DNA from: Haemophilus sp.
GTDB taxonomy: Bacteria; Pseudomonadota; Gammaproteobacteria; Enterobacterales; Pasteurellaceae
Direction of reading: 5' to 3'
Length of the DNA stretch: 64,000 nt
Assembly (NCBI GenBank): GCA_019423005.1
Contig: JAHZCF010000101.1
Coordinates: forward strand, 8,641-72,640
Part shown: positions 34,992 through 44,324 of the stretch, piece by piece
Position numbering within the stretch: the stretch's first letter is position 1
Layout of the letters: each line of letters begins with the position of its first letter
Program-made: the position numbers and the translations under genes
The notes under the pieces: generated by a model
What the model saw: the letters and a program-made list of their open reading frames with translations, nothing else
Database searches by the model: none
Told to the model about the DNA's origin: nothing

Positions 34992-35408
34992 TTACACAAC
35001 CCTAAACTTCTTATTTGAACTATCCAAGATAATATTTAATTCAGTTAACTCATTTTTTTGTTTTAATAATACAACGCAGGTTATACGGAAATTAAGCTGA
35101 AGAACATCATATGCATCATGAATATATTCTATTCTTGTAATACGAACCCTTGGCTCATAGCGCTCTAAGCTGGAACGAATATTTGCAACAATTGTTTGGC
35201 TTAAACTTTTTGTGGTTGCAGTTGCATCATTAAAGTCTTTTAAACCAAAATCGGGTGCACATAACGTGCACCCTTCTTTTGAATTAAGTACTAATTCTAT
35301 GTTTCTTTTTATCGAACGAATTAAATCACTCACAATTTCTGCTTCAGTCTTCTTTTTAATGACATCCGTATTCTGTGGTGCAGTTTTAACCCTGTTCCAA
35401 AATCCCAT
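34992..35408 (-). CDS. tssE: T6SS baseplate protein TssE (gp25-like)
   Basis: A 138-residue gp25-like protein. The conserved region includes CTLCAPDFGLKDFND and SSLERYEPRVRITRIEYI. It joins the sheath to the baseplate. The strongly conserved EPR motif of the gp25 fold is present, so the protein should be functional. It is 11 bases downstream of tssC. Confidence 0.94.
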   Translation of the reverse strand: MGFWNRVKTAPQNTDVIKKKTEAEIVSDLIRSIKRNIELVLNSKEGCTLCAPDFGLKDFNDATATTKSLSQTIVANIRSSLERYEPRVRITRIEYIHDAYDVLQLNFRITCVVLLKQKNELTELNIILDSSNKKFRVV

Positions 35409-35419
35409 AAAACAGCTAC

Positions 35420-36907
35420 TTATTTATTATTATCAATATCTAATCGACCCACAAGGGAAAGATCGAAACTTGCCCCCATATATTTAAAGTGCGGTCGAAC
35501 AGATAAAGAAACTTTGTACCAACCTGGTTCTCCTGCAACACTTGATACTTCAACTTTAGCAGAACGTAATGGTCGACGGCTACGAACTTCTGCTGGTGGG
35601 TTCTCTTGATCTGAAACATACTGTTTCAACCAAACATTTAACTCTCTCTCAAGATCTTGACGTTCTTTCCACGAGCCGATCTGTTCACGTTGTAATACTT
35701 TCAAATAATGCGCTAAACGGTTCACAATGAACATATATGGTAATTGTGTACCTAATTTATAGTTTGTTTCAGCCGCCTTGCCTTCTTCCGTATTTGGGAA
35801 TTTTTTAGGTTTTTGGACAGAATTAGCTGAGAAGAATGCAGCATTATCGCTTCCTTTACGCATAGTTAAAGGAATAAAACCTTCATCTGCCAATTCAAAT
35901 TCTTTGCGATCTGTAATTAATACTTCTGTTGGGATCTTCGCTTGTAACTGCCCAAATGATTCAAATAAATGAACTGGTAAATCTTCTACCGTACCACCAC
36001 TTTGTGGACCAATAATATTTGGACACCAACGATATTTAGCAAAACTATCTGTTACTTTCGATGCCATCAAGAATGCAACATTGCTCCACAAATAGTTATT
36101 ATGGTTACCATCAATTCCTTCATTGTAATTAAAGGTTTTAACCGGATTTTCAATCGTGTCGTAAGGTAAACGAGACAAGAAACGTGGCATTGTGAGTGCT
36201 AAATACTTAGAATCTTCAGATTCTCTTAATGCTCTCCATTTAGCATAACGAGGTCCTTCAAAAATGTCTTTTACTTCTTTAATTTCAGATAAAGATGCGT
36301 AGCTATCTAGTCCAAAGAACTCTGGACCTGCGGCTGAAATAAATGGAGCATGAGACATCGCACCAACAGATGAAACATATTGTAATAATTTAATATCTGG
36401 CGCAGATGGCGTAAACGTGTAGTTACCAACAATAGCTGCAACTGGCTCACCACCAAATTGGCCATAGTTTGCGGAGTAAACATGTTTGTATAAACCACTT
36501 TGAGTAATATCAGTCGCATACTCAAAATCATCAAGCAATTCTTCTTTGCTTACATTTAGTACTTCTATTTTAATGTTTTCGCGGAAATCGGTACGATCTA
36601 CAAGGAGTTTCAAACCACGCCAAGCTGATTCCATTTCTTGGAATTTATCATTATGTAAAATCTCATCTACTTGATGACTGATTTTCTCATCAAGACGAAC
36701 AATCATTTCATCGATAAGTGTCTTATTTACAACTGCATCTGCACTATCAGACTTCAACATTTCAGAAATAAATTCTGCAATACCTCTTTGTGCAATACTA
36801 TAATCTTCATTTTCAGGTTTAAAACGTGTCTGCTCCATCACCTGATCAAGTAAGCTTGTCGTTTGCGAATTCTTTTCAGCTTTTGCCATTTGATTCTTAG
36901 TAACCAT
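35420..36907 (-). CDS. tssC: T6SS contractile sheath large subunit TssC (VipB)
   Basis: A 495-residue sheath protein. Characteristic segments are MESAWRGLKLLVDRTDF, HAPFISAAGPEFFGLDSYAS and a C-terminal VRPHFKYMGASFDLSLVGRL. It pairs with TssB to form the contractile sheath. An alternative ATG seven codons in (MAKAEKNS) is possible. The 3' end carries the only exact uptake-signal core (35487-35495) I noticed in the leftward tss operon. Confidence 0.97.
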   Translation of the reverse strand: MVTKNQMAKAEKNSQTTSLLDQVMEQTRFKPENEDYSIAQRGIAEFISEMLKSDSADAVVNKTLIDEMIVRLDEKISHQVDEILHNDKFQEMESAWRGLKLLVDRTDFRENIKIEVLNVSKEELLDDFEYATDITQSGLYKHVYSANYGQFGGEPVAAIVGNYTFTPSAPDIKLLQYVSSVGAMSHAPFISAAGPEFFGLDSYASLSEIKEVKDIFEGPRYAKWRALRESEDSKYLALTMPRFLSRLPYDTIENPVKTFNYNEGIDGNHNNYLWSNVAFLMASKVTDSFAKYRWCPNIIGPQSGGTVEDLPVHLFESFGQLQAKIPTEVLITDRKEFELADEGFIPLTMRKGSDNAAFFSANSVQKPKKFPNTEEGKAAETNYKLGTQLPYMFIVNRLAHYLKVLQREQIGSWKERQDLERELNVWLKQYVSDQENPPAEVRSRRPLRSAKVEVSSVAGEPGWYKVSLSVRPHFKYMGASFDLSLVGRLDIDNNK

Positions 36908-36919
36908 ATTCTACTACCT

Positions 36920-37417
36920 TTATTCTTTTTCTAAAATGATAGCCAATTCTTTTTCCAACGCTTCTCTTGCGTTTGGATCCGCAATTAACTCTTGCAATTT
37001 ATTTCTAAATGCAGGGATGTTCCCCATAGGCCCTTTTAATGCAAGAAGAGCTTCTCGTAACTCTAATAATTTGTTTAATTCTGGTACTTGTTTAGCAATA
37101 TTATCAGGTGAGAAATCTGCCATGCTTTCAATTTTTAGGCTAATACCAAGATCTTGATTTTCGGCATTTTCTTCTAAGCGGTTTGGTACCGCTACATCAA
37201 TCGTCAAATTAGATTGTTTCATTACAGCATCAAAATTGTGCTTATCAATAGAAACTGTCTCTCTTTCTTCAAGGCTTAAGTCTTCTGCAGCACCTTTAAA
37301 ATCACCAGTAACAAGAAGTTTTAAAGGCAATTCAACTTCATCAGTTTGACCTTCTGTAGCCGGAGTATATTTAATATTAATTCGCTCTTTTGGTGCGACT
37401 GAACCTGTTTTAGACAT
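36920..37417 (-). CDS. tssB: T6SS contractile sheath small subunit TssB (VipA)
   Basis: A 165-residue protein beginning KTGSVAPKERINIKY and containing ELPLKLLVTGDFKG and LSLEERETVSIDKHNFD, all typical of TssB. It is the first gene of the leftward operon, 12 bases ahead of tssC. AAAGAGGAT lies just before the ATG. Confidence 0.97.
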   Translation of the reverse strand: MSKTGSVAPKERINIKYTPATEGQTDEVELPLKLLVTGDFKGAAEDLSLEERETVSIDKHNFDAVMKQSNLTIDVAVPNRLEENAENQDLGISLKIESMADFSPDNIAKQVPELNKLLELREALLALKGPMGNIPAFRNKLQELIADPNAREALEKELAIILEKE

Positions 37418-37707
37418 ATAAAATCCTCTTTGAAATTTAAACTGATTTCTATTTTTAGATAACGAACTAAAAAATAACTAGATTATAAAAAATCACGGTT
37501 ACTAAATCAATGACGAAGTCAGCAGTATAGAATAATTTTTTACAAATGATATTTGTTATGTGGCAAAATTAAACAACACCCATACTATTTTAGAAGATAT
37601 GTATTTTCTTTTTAAAATAAACACATAAACTATCAATTTTACAAGAAAATCCTATCATTTTAGTTTAGAATGTAAAGGTTAAACATTTCATAGATTAAGG
37701 AGAAGTC
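37418..37707. promoter_or_regulatory. Divergent control region between tssB and the PAAR gene
   Basis: A 290-base AT-rich gap that must hold the tss operon promoter (leftward) and the PAAR-vgrG2 promoter (rightward). TAGAAT at 37666-37671 is a plausible rightward -10 box; TTTACA at 37638 is too far upstream (22 bases) to be a convincing -35. No operator palindrome, sigma-54 GG-GC pair or uptake signal is evident. Confidence 0.4.
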
Positions 37708-37977
37708 ATGTCTGCTCGTAGCGTAATCGTTATTGGAGATAAAACTACCCATGGAGGTACCGTACTTCAAGGATCACAAACCATGACTGCCGGAGGCAAA
37801 AATGTCGCCCGACAAGGTGATTTGGTCTCATGTCCAAAATGCAAAGGTAACTTCCCGATTGTTGAAGGTTCATCTATCATGCAAGCTAATGGGCGAGGCA
37901 TTGCCCTTGAAGGAATGAAAACTGCCTGTGGTGCAGAATTAATTGCTTCACAATCTATGATGAAAGCTAAAGCATAA
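37708..37977 (+). CDS. T6SS PAAR spike-tip protein
   Basis: An 89-residue stand-alone PAAR protein: VIVIGDKTTHGGTVLQGS, ARQGDLVSCPKC and TACGAELIAS make up the repeats and the Cys/His cluster that binds zinc at the tip. It caps the VgrG trimer. It precedes vgrG2 by 58 bases and has no toxin extension. AAGGAGAAG precedes the ATG. Confidence 0.95.
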   Translation: MSARSVIVIGDKTTHGGTVLQGSQTMTAGGKNVARQGDLVSCPKCKGNFPIVEGSSIMQANGRGIALEGMKTACGAELIASQSMMKAKA

Positions 37978-38035
37978 TTTATTTAGTATTTATATAACGC
38001 TATTATTACTGCCAATATTTTTATAGGAATTCCAA

Positions 38036-40090
38036 ATGGCCGTTCAATCCGATTATCGTTACAGTCTTACCGTTAATGGTGCCACTCAATTCGAAGTAGT
38101 CCGTTTTGTATTAAAAGAACATTTATCTACACTCTTCCGACTTGAACTCGATCTCGCAAGCTTTGGTTCTGAACCGAATTTTCATTCTCTAATCGACCAA
38201 CCTGCTACGCTAACCTTTTGGCAAGGAGATGAGGTAATACGTAGTGTCAACGGTATCGTTACGGCCTTAAATCAGAGGGAAACTGGTTTTACTCGAACTC
38301 GTTATCACATGGTGATTGAACCATCTTTATGTCGTGCAGGTTTACAAACTGATTTACGAATATTCCAACAACAAGACTCTCAAAAAATTATCGAAACACT
38401 ACTAAGTAAAAATCAAGTATCTCAGAGTCAATTCCATTTACAAACGCCATATTGGACTCGAGAATACTGCGTGCAATATCGCGAAACTGATTTAAATTTC
38501 ATTCAACGTTTGGCTGCCGAAGAAGGTTCTTACTATTATTTTGAACATACCAATAATAGCCATATCCTTCATTTCTCTAATTCGACAACACTTTCAGAGA
38601 AAAAAGGAAACTTAGTTTATAACGCAATGCCTGCTGGCCAACGTCCAGAAGCTGCGGTATGGCATTGGGCTTACGAAGAAAAACTAGGTACGACCCTTCA
38701 AACTTTACGTGATTATACTTTTACAAATCCTCGTTATAACCAAGAGCACCAATATTCTGGTCAAGGTAATAACGAAGGTCATAGTAGCATTTACGAACGT
38801 TATGACTATCCTGGTCGTTATAAACGAGATGCTCAAGGTGAGCCTTTTACCCAATATCGTTTAGAATACGAACGTAGAGAAGCTGAATTAGCTCTTGCGC
38901 AAAGCGATGATTTACGCGTGCAACCCGGCTATGTATTTGGCTTAGAGGGACATCAACGAGAAGCTTTTAATCGTGATTGGTTAATTATAGGTGTTGAACA
39001 TTATGGTTGGCAACCTGGTGTATTGGAAGAAGAAGCCGGTGAAGAGGGCAACCGCTATGAGAACCGTATTAAACTCATTCCAAATACCACACAATGGCGA
39101 CCGGAACCGCAACCAAGACCAGTTGTTGATGGCTCTCAAATGGCCCATGTAGTTGGTCCTGCTGATGAAGAAATCTATTGTGATGAATGGGGACGTGTCA
39201 AAGTTCAATTCCCTTGGGATCGTGAAGGACAAAATAATGAGCATAGCTCTTGCTGGATTCGTGTCAGCCAAGGTTGGGCGGGGTCGCAATTTGGGCATAT
39301 TGCCATCCCTCGTATTGGCCATGAAGTAATGGTTGATTTCTTAGAAGGAGATCCTGACCAACCAATCATCATGGGACGTACTTATCACAGTACAACTGAA
39401 CCACCTTATGCTCTGCCTGAACATAAAACGCGTATGACTATAAAAAGTAAAACCCATAAAGGTAACGGCTTTAATGAATTACGCTTTGAAGATGAAAAAG
39501 ACCGAGAAGAAATCTTTATTCATGCAGAAAAAGACCAAAATAATGTTGTAAATAATGATGAAACAACACAAATTGGGCATGATCGAACCGAACAAGTTGG
39601 ACATGACGAAACCATTAACATCGGCAATAACCGTACTGAAACAGTTGGACAAGATGAATCCTTAACAGTGGGACGCGATCAATCTAATAAAATCAATCGC
39701 AATCGCATGACTAAAATTGAAAAGGATGAAGTATTAAACATTGGGAATCATCTATCGATGGATGTATACGCCAATCAAGAAGTTAAAATTGGCCGAGATT
39801 ATTCCCATCAAACAAGTCGCAATGCGATTTTCAAAGCTGGGAAAGAATTAAAACAGCATAGTAAAAATATTAAATTAACAGGTACTACACAAGTAAATAT
39901 TCGTGGAAAAGCCGGTACGATTATTATTGATGGCTCTGGCATCACGTTAAAAGGTAAAGTGACTGTAAAAGGTAATTTAATACAATCTAGCGGAACGCCA
40001 GAATCACCAGCTGTATTGTCTCTTGCTGCTAATGACGCAAAACCGATTTGCGAAGTTTGTGAAGCCATGAAAAATCAAAAACAGAGTTAA
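38036..40090 (+). CDS. vgrG: T6SS spike protein VgrG without extension (VgrG2)
   Basis: A 684-residue VgrG. The gp27-like part and OB fold (YCDEWGRVKVQFPWDR) closely parallel VgrG1, as do the gp5-type repeats (EQVGHDETINIGNNRTE). It ends after the beta-helix and a short tail with ICEVCEAMKNQKQS, lacking the VgrG1 extension. It pairs with the PAAR gene upstream, so this is likely the structural spike. No effector gene follows, only a small orphan frame. An uptake signal lies just past the stop. Confidence 0.94.
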   Translation: MAVQSDYRYSLTVNGATQFEVVRFVLKEHLSTLFRLELDLASFGSEPNFHSLIDQPATLTFWQGDEVIRSVNGIVTALNQRETGFTRTRYHMVIEPSLCRAGLQTDLRIFQQQDSQKIIETLLSKNQVSQSQFHLQTPYWTREYCVQYRETDLNFIQRLAAEEGSYYYFEHTNNSHILHFSNSTTLSEKKGNLVYNAMPAGQRPEAAVWHWAYEEKLGTTLQTLRDYTFTNPRYNQEHQYSGQGNNEGHSSIYERYDYPGRYKRDAQGEPFTQYRLEYERREAELALAQSDDLRVQPGYVFGLEGHQREAFNRDWLIIGVEHYGWQPGVLEEEAGEEGNRYENRIKLIPNTTQWRPEPQPRPVVDGSQMAHVVGPADEEIYCDEWGRVKVQFPWDREGQNNEHSSCWIRVSQGWAGSQFGHIAIPRIGHEVMVDFLEGDPDQPIIMGRTYHSTTEPPYALPEHKTRMTIKSKTHKGNGFNELRFEDEKDREEIFIHAEKDQNNVVNNDETTQIGHDRTEQVGHDETINIGNNRTETVGQDESLTVGRDQSNKINRNRMTKIEKDEVLNIGNHLSMDVYANQEVKIGRDYSHQTSRNAIFKAGKELKQHSKNIKLTGTTQVNIRGKAGTIIIDGSGITLKGKVTVKGNLIQSSGTPESPAVLSLAANDAKPICEVCEAMKNQKQS

Positions 40091-40114
40091 AATCAACCGC
40101 ACTTTATAACAAAA

Positions 40115-40144
40115 GGACAGCTAAGCCGTTAAACTTTGCTGTCC
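40115..40144 (+). terminator. Hairpin downstream of vgrG2
   Basis: GGACAGC (40115-40121) pairs with GCTGTCC (40138-40144) across 16 bases. There is no T-run, so it may be a weak terminator or an mRNA end-stabilising stem. Confidence 0.35.
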
Positions 40145-40156
40145 TATGTAACCTTT

Positions 40157-40390
40157 ATGATTACACTTTTGTCTAACAATAATGATTCGTTATTTACTTT
40201 TATTTTGAATTATCTCGGCAGCGAAAATCCGGACGAAGAATACGGCAAGTTCTTTAAAAAAGAAAAACGTATCACAAGTGACTACTTCAACTGGTTCTAT
40301 CAATTTAGCCTCTTCCCACAAATCGGCTATAACGAAAAGAAAACCGAAGCACGTATTCAGGCATGGCTTGCAAAGAATAGTATGCAATAA
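40157..40390 (+). CDS. Small hypothetical protein after vgrG2
   Basis: From ATG at 40157 the product is 77 residues, beginning ITLLSNNNDSLFTFIL and ending ARIQAWLAKNSMQ; a TTG 21 bases upstream is the alternative. It has no signal peptide and no clear ribosome site. The aromatic-rich middle (SDYFNWFYQFSLFPQIGY) looks like a folded protein, not random sequence. It occupies the position where an effector or immunity gene would be expected behind a VgrG, so it may be the remnant of a larger gene. I do not recognise a family. Confidence 0.4.
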   Translation: MITLLSNNNDSLFTFILNYLGSENPDEEYGKFFKKEKRITSDYFNWFYQFSLFPQIGYNEKKTEARIQAWLAKNSMQ

Positions 40391-40405
40391 TATTAACCCA
40401 CAAAA

Positions 40406-40429
40406 AAACGACCGCACTTGCGGTCGTTT
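40406..40429. terminator. Bidirectional terminator between the vgrG2 unit and the peroxidase gene
   Basis: AAACGACCGCA (40406-40416) and TGCGGTCGTTT (40419-40429) form an 11-bp stem around a 2-base centre, with an A-run before and T-run after. It contains one uptake-signal core. It marks the right edge of the T6SS island. Confidence 0.8.
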
Positions 40430-40448
40430 CTATTTAGCCATTTAAAGA

Positions 40449-41837
40449 TTATTTCAATTTTTCACCTTTAAATTCACCTGTCAAACTTTCTAAGAAAGAG
40501 GTGATGTCCTCCACATCTTTTTGAGCTGGCTGTTGCACGTTACTTTGGTATTTCAACATTACGCTCACAGCGTCTTTTAACTCTTTTGCTGAGGCATCAT
40601 GAAAATATGGTGCAGTAAGTGCGATATTACGTAAAGTTGGCACTTTGAAGCGATGCATATCGAATGGATCTTTAGTTTGTGTAAAGCGACCTTCATCTGC
40701 ATCAGTTAATGGCGTGCCGCGATCTTTAAAGTAATCGCCGTAGAGACCCATGTATTCATAAGATTGTCCACCCATTGCTACGCCAGTATGACAAGTATCG
40801 CATTTATGTTGTTTGAATAACTCATAACCGCGAACTTGTTGTTCGGTCAAGGCTGTTTTATCCCCTTTCAAATAACGGTCAAAATCACTATTTGGCGTAA
40901 TTAATGTTTTTTCATATTCACCAATCGCGTGAGTTAAGGTTTCTTTCGTCACTTGTGGATATTCTTTTAAGAATTCTTTTTTGAACTCTTCATCCATTTC
41001 AAAACGTGCCACGATGTCATCCCAAGAGTGCGAGCCCATTTCTACCGGATTTGTTGGAGGACCTTTCGCTTGATCTGCTAAATCTGCCGCACGTCCATCC
41101 CAGAATTGAACAAAGTTGAATGCAGCATTGAATACGGTTGGTGCGTTAATTGGACCTTTTTTACCTTCAATCCCTGTTGAAGTATCAAGTCTATCCACAC
41201 CACCTTTATCTAATTGGTGACAAGTGTGACATTGAATAGAACCATCGCCTGATAAACGACCATCAAAGAAAAGATCATGACCTAATGCAACTTTTGCTTC
41301 ATCAGTCGCAATACTGTCTGGAATCGGTTGTACTAAACGATCTGCATCAACATTTGGTGTTTCTTTTGGTAAAGACATTTTACGTGCTTCACGAATCCAG
41401 TTAAGCAATGCCACTTTTTCTTGCTCATCTGGTTTGCTTCCCCAGTGAAGATGTCTGAATTTAGCAATTGGCATTTCATTATTTTCAAGTACGCGTTGTA
41501 ATTTTGCTAAATCAGCTTGGGATAATTTGCTCGGATCTTTTAAGCCTTCAAGTAAACGATCTAGACGGAAAGCACGAAGTCCACGCTGAATATCCGATTG
41601 CATTTCATCCCCCACAATCGGAAATTTTGAATAAAATGGAAGTGGAGTGTTTGGACTATGACAATATTGGCAGCTGTTATCAAACAATGCTTTTGCCACT
41701 TTTTCTTGTTCGCCAGTATAGCGATTTTCCATTAAAAGCTGGGTCGCATTCTCTTTATCAAATTGGTGTAAATACCCCACAACGCCAAAATAACCTAAGA
41801 TAGCAATGGCTGCACCGCCAATAATCAGTTTTTTCAT
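40449..41837 (-). CDS. ccp: Tri-haem cytochrome c/quinol peroxidase
   Basis: A 462-residue membrane-anchored peroxidase (helix at residues 5-21). It has three c-type haem motifs: CQYCH (56-60) in an added N-terminal domain, CHTCH (203-207) and CDTCH (346-350). Two-haem bacterial peroxidases lack the first; three-haem forms are known as quinol peroxidase in Aggregatibacter and YhjA in E. coli. The enzyme reduces hydrogen peroxide in the periplasm, with electrons from the quinol pool. It stands alone, with a 230-base gap before hflC in which I see no convincing FNR or OxyR site. Confidence 0.9.
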   Translation of the reverse strand: MKKLIIGGAAIAILGYFGVVGYLHQFDKENATQLLMENRYTGEQEKVAKALFDNSCQYCHSPNTPLPFYSKFPIVGDEMQSDIQRGLRAFRLDRLLEGLKDPSKLSQADLAKLQRVLENNEMPIAKFRHLHWGSKPDEQEKVALLNWIREARKMSLPKETPNVDADRLVQPIPDSIATDEAKVALGHDLFFDGRLSGDGSIQCHTCHQLDKGGVDRLDTSTGIEGKKGPINAPTVFNAAFNFVQFWDGRAADLADQAKGPPTNPVEMGSHSWDDIVARFEMDEEFKKEFLKEYPQVTKETLTHAIGEYEKTLITPNSDFDRYLKGDKTALTEQQVRGYELFKQHKCDTCHTGVAMGGQSYEYMGLYGDYFKDRGTPLTDADEGRFTQTKDPFDMHRFKVPTLRNIALTAPYFHDASAKELKDAVSVMLKYQSNVQQPAQKDVEDITSFLESLTGEFKGEKLK

Positions 41838-42025
41838 CTAATCCTCCAAACGATCAATAAAACATAAAAAGAAAGGTAAAGCTTAAAGTTAGGTGATTAT
41901 GCCAAAAAATTGACTTATTTTTTATGTGGATTTAATCTGCTTTTACTATAGATTCGATTGATTGTATTTAAGATATTTTTACTTTATAGAGGGCTAATTT
42001 CTTTTAGAATTTAGCAATAAAAAAT

Positions 42026-42043
42026 GCGGTTATTTCTAACCGC
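42026..42043 (-). terminator. hflC terminator
   Basis: GCGGTTA (42026-42032) pairs with TAACCGC (42037-42043) over a 4-base loop, followed leftward by a U-run (AAAAAAT on the given strand). The right arm continues as ACCGCACTT, an uptake-signal core. Confidence 0.75.
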
Positions 42044-42067
42044 ACTTTACTTTTCATTATCTCTTGC

Positions 42068-42955
42068 TTATTTCTTTGGCGCTTGCATAAAGCGGAAGAA
42101 ATCACTGTCAGGTTTCAAGATCATCATATTACCTGAACCTTCGAAGCTACTTTCATAGGCTTTTAAGCTACGAATAAAGCTATAAAACTGTGGCTCCTGG
42201 GCAAAAGCTTGAGAATATAATTTTGCTGCAGCCGCATCACCATTACCACGTAATTCTTGTGCAGTTTTGTTTGCATTCGCTAAGATTAGGGTGACTTTAC
42301 GATCCACATCCGCTTGAATGAACGCTGCTTTTTCTTTACCTTGAGAGCGGTGTTCACGGGCAACCGCATCACGTTCTGCACGCATACGTTGGTAAATCGA
42401 AGAAGAAACTTCATCCGGTAAATTGATTTGTTTTACGCGAACATCGACCACTTCGATCCCTAATTCAGAGGTACTATCCTGCCCTGAATTTAACGCTTTT
42501 TTCGCTCCTGCCATTAATTCACCACGCGTACCTGAAACAATATCTTTAATCGTGCGTGTACCAATTTCTGAACGCAGACGGTCATTCACTTTACGGCTTA
42601 ATAAGCTTGAAGCTTGGTTATAATCGCCACCACCCGTTGCAGTATAGAAACGACCAAAATCGCTGATTTTCCATTTTACATAGGAATCTACCAACAAGTC
42701 TTTTTTCTCGACTGTCACAAAACGAGTAGCTGAACCATCTAGGGTACGAATACGTGCATCAAGCACTTTAATGCTATCAATTAAAGGCAATTTGAAATGC
42801 AAACCTGGTTCATACACCACTACTTTGTTTTCTGCATCACGTTGTACTTTGTTAAAACGCAACATGATGCCACGAGTGCCCTCAGTTACAACCACGACGC
42901 TGGAATATAGCACCGCAGCAATCACCACAATAATCGGAAGTAAAAATTTACGCAT
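42068..42955 (-). CDS. hflC: Membrane protease modulator HflC
   Basis: A 295-residue SPFH/band-7 protein with a membrane anchor at residues 4-22 and the periplasmic prohibitin-like domain (SVVVVTEGTRGIMLRFNKV, then GIEVVDVRVKQINLP). HflC with HflK forms the cage that surrounds FtsH and limits its access to membrane substrates. It begins at the last base of the hflK stop, so the two are co-translated in equal amounts. Confidence 0.96.
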   Translation of the reverse strand: MRKFLLPIIVVIAAVLYSSVVVVTEGTRGIMLRFNKVQRDAENKVVVYEPGLHFKLPLIDSIKVLDARIRTLDGSATRFVTVEKKDLLVDSYVKWKISDFGRFYTATGGGDYNQASSLLSRKVNDRLRSEIGTRTIKDIVSGTRGELMAGAKKALNSGQDSTSELGIEVVDVRVKQINLPDEVSSSIYQRMRAERDAVAREHRSQGKEKAAFIQADVDRKVTLILANANKTAQELRGNGDAAAAKLYSQAFAQEPQFYSFIRSLKAYESSFEGSGNMMILKPDSDFFRFMQAPKK

Positions 42956-44196
42956 TAGTTAAATCTCCCTTGGCGAATGCCTTCATTTGATTGAACTGGT
43001 TGAGCCGTTTGCGTTTCTACACGACGTTCCTGTGTTGAAACAGGTGCAGAACTGACCGCACTTTCAGGCGTTGTAGTAGTCGGTTGAGCCGCTTTTTTAC
43101 CCATTAATTGTTCTAATGGTAATACGGTTAAATTGTTACCATTATTTGCATCTAACATCACTTTCGGCGTATTTGCCATGACTTTTTCCATGGTTTGAAT
43201 ATAAAGACGCTCTTTTAACAAATCAGGCGCAGCTTTAAATTCAGGTAGAAGACGTTGTAAACGTTCCACTTCCCCTTGCGCATCAAGCACAACACGATCT
43301 TTATAAGCCGTTGCTTCTTCCACGATACGCTGTGCATCACCACGAGCGATTGGCTCTTTCTCGCGGGCATAAGCTTCTGCCTCACGAATGTAACGTTGTT
43401 CGTCTTCCTGTGCTTTAATCGCATCATCGAAAGCATCTTTCACTTCTTCTGGAGGACGTGCAGATTGGAAGTTCACGTCAATCACCTCAAGTCCCATATC
43501 ATAAGGTTTTATAATATCGTTCAATGCTTTCCACGTATCTTCACGCACCACGGCACGACCGGTTGTCAGCACATCATTCATAGTCATATGACCTATCACA
43601 TAACGAAGTGCGCTATCAGTCGCTTGCCCGAGACTATTATCCGCATTACTCACGCTAAACAGGTATTTTTCAGGATTTTGCACGCGATATTGTACAGTCA
43701 TTTCAACTTTAACCATGTTTTCATCTTTGGTTAACATCGCACCTTGCGTTTTAAGCTCACGAACTTGTTCTACATTCACTGGAACCACTTTATCAATAAA
43801 AGTCGGTTTCCAGTTTAAACCAGGTTGAACGATAGAATGAAACTCGCCAAAACGTAACGTCACACCTCGTTCCGCTTCTTTAATGGTGTAAAAACCGCTT
43901 GCTCCCCAAATAATTCCCCCGATCACCGCGGCGATCGGTAAAATTTTACCTAAATTGAATGAAGGTATATTCGGTGAAGTATTATTTGAACCGCCTTTTT
44001 TATTACCCCCACCTAATTTTTTCAACAGATTATTGAATACTTCTTCAATATCTGGTGGTGATTGCTCCTGATTTTTATTGTCTCGCGAGCCCCAGCCATT
44101 TTCATTTTGCTTATCTGATGAATTATCTGACTGTTTTGGACCGCTACTCTGTCCCGGTTTACCCCAAGGATCTTGATCTGGACCGTTTTGCGACAT
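42955..44196 (-). CDS. hflK: Membrane protease modulator HflK
   Basis: The ATG of MSQNGPDQDPWGKPG at 44196 is favoured, since GGAG lies 8 bases before it; an upstream ATG at 44208 covers that site. The product is 413 residues: a Gly/Asn/Gln-rich cytoplasmic N-terminus, a membrane helix at about 82-105, and a band-7 domain (FYTIKEAERGVTLRFGEF). The Pro/Thr/Gln-rich tail is low complexity. It acts with HflC on FtsH. Confidence 0.95.
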   Translation of the reverse strand: MSQNGPDQDPWGKPGQSSGPKQSDNSSDKQNENGWGSRDNKNQEQSPPDIEEVFNNLLKKLGGGNKKGGSNNTSPNIPSFNLGKILPIAAVIGGIIWGASGFYTIKEAERGVTLRFGEFHSIVQPGLNWKPTFIDKVVPVNVEQVRELKTQGAMLTKDENMVKVEMTVQYRVQNPEKYLFSVSNADNSLGQATDSALRYVIGHMTMNDVLTTGRAVVREDTWKALNDIIKPYDMGLEVIDVNFQSARPPEEVKDAFDDAIKAQEDEQRYIREAEAYAREKEPIARGDAQRIVEEATAYKDRVVLDAQGEVERLQRLLPEFKAAPDLLKERLYIQTMEKVMANTPKVMLDANNGNNLTVLPLEQLMGKKAAQPTTTTPESAVSSAPVSTQERRVETQTAQPVQSNEGIRQGRFN

Positions 44197-44293
44197 TACG
44201 TTCTCCATTTGTCTAAAATTTTTAATGAGTTTAACGAAATTAATGGGGTTAGTCTATGAAAATACAAGTGACAATGCAAATTTTACAAAATAA

Positions 44294-44321
44294 AAAATCC
44301 TTGAATATTTTCAAGGATTTT
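44294..44321 (-). terminator. Terminator after the phosphopantetheinyl transferase gene
   Basis: AAAATCCTTGAA (44294-44305) pairs with TTCAAGGATTTT (44310-44321) across a 4-base loop, with a U-run leftward. The remaining gap to hflK (44197-44293) should hold the hflKC promoter. Confidence 0.85.
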
Positions 44322-44324
44322 CTT

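Noticed and set aside
43276..43734. 152-codon frame on the plus strand inside hflK
   Set aside because: Antisense shadow with His/Cys/Phe-rich composition typical of reversed conserved genes.
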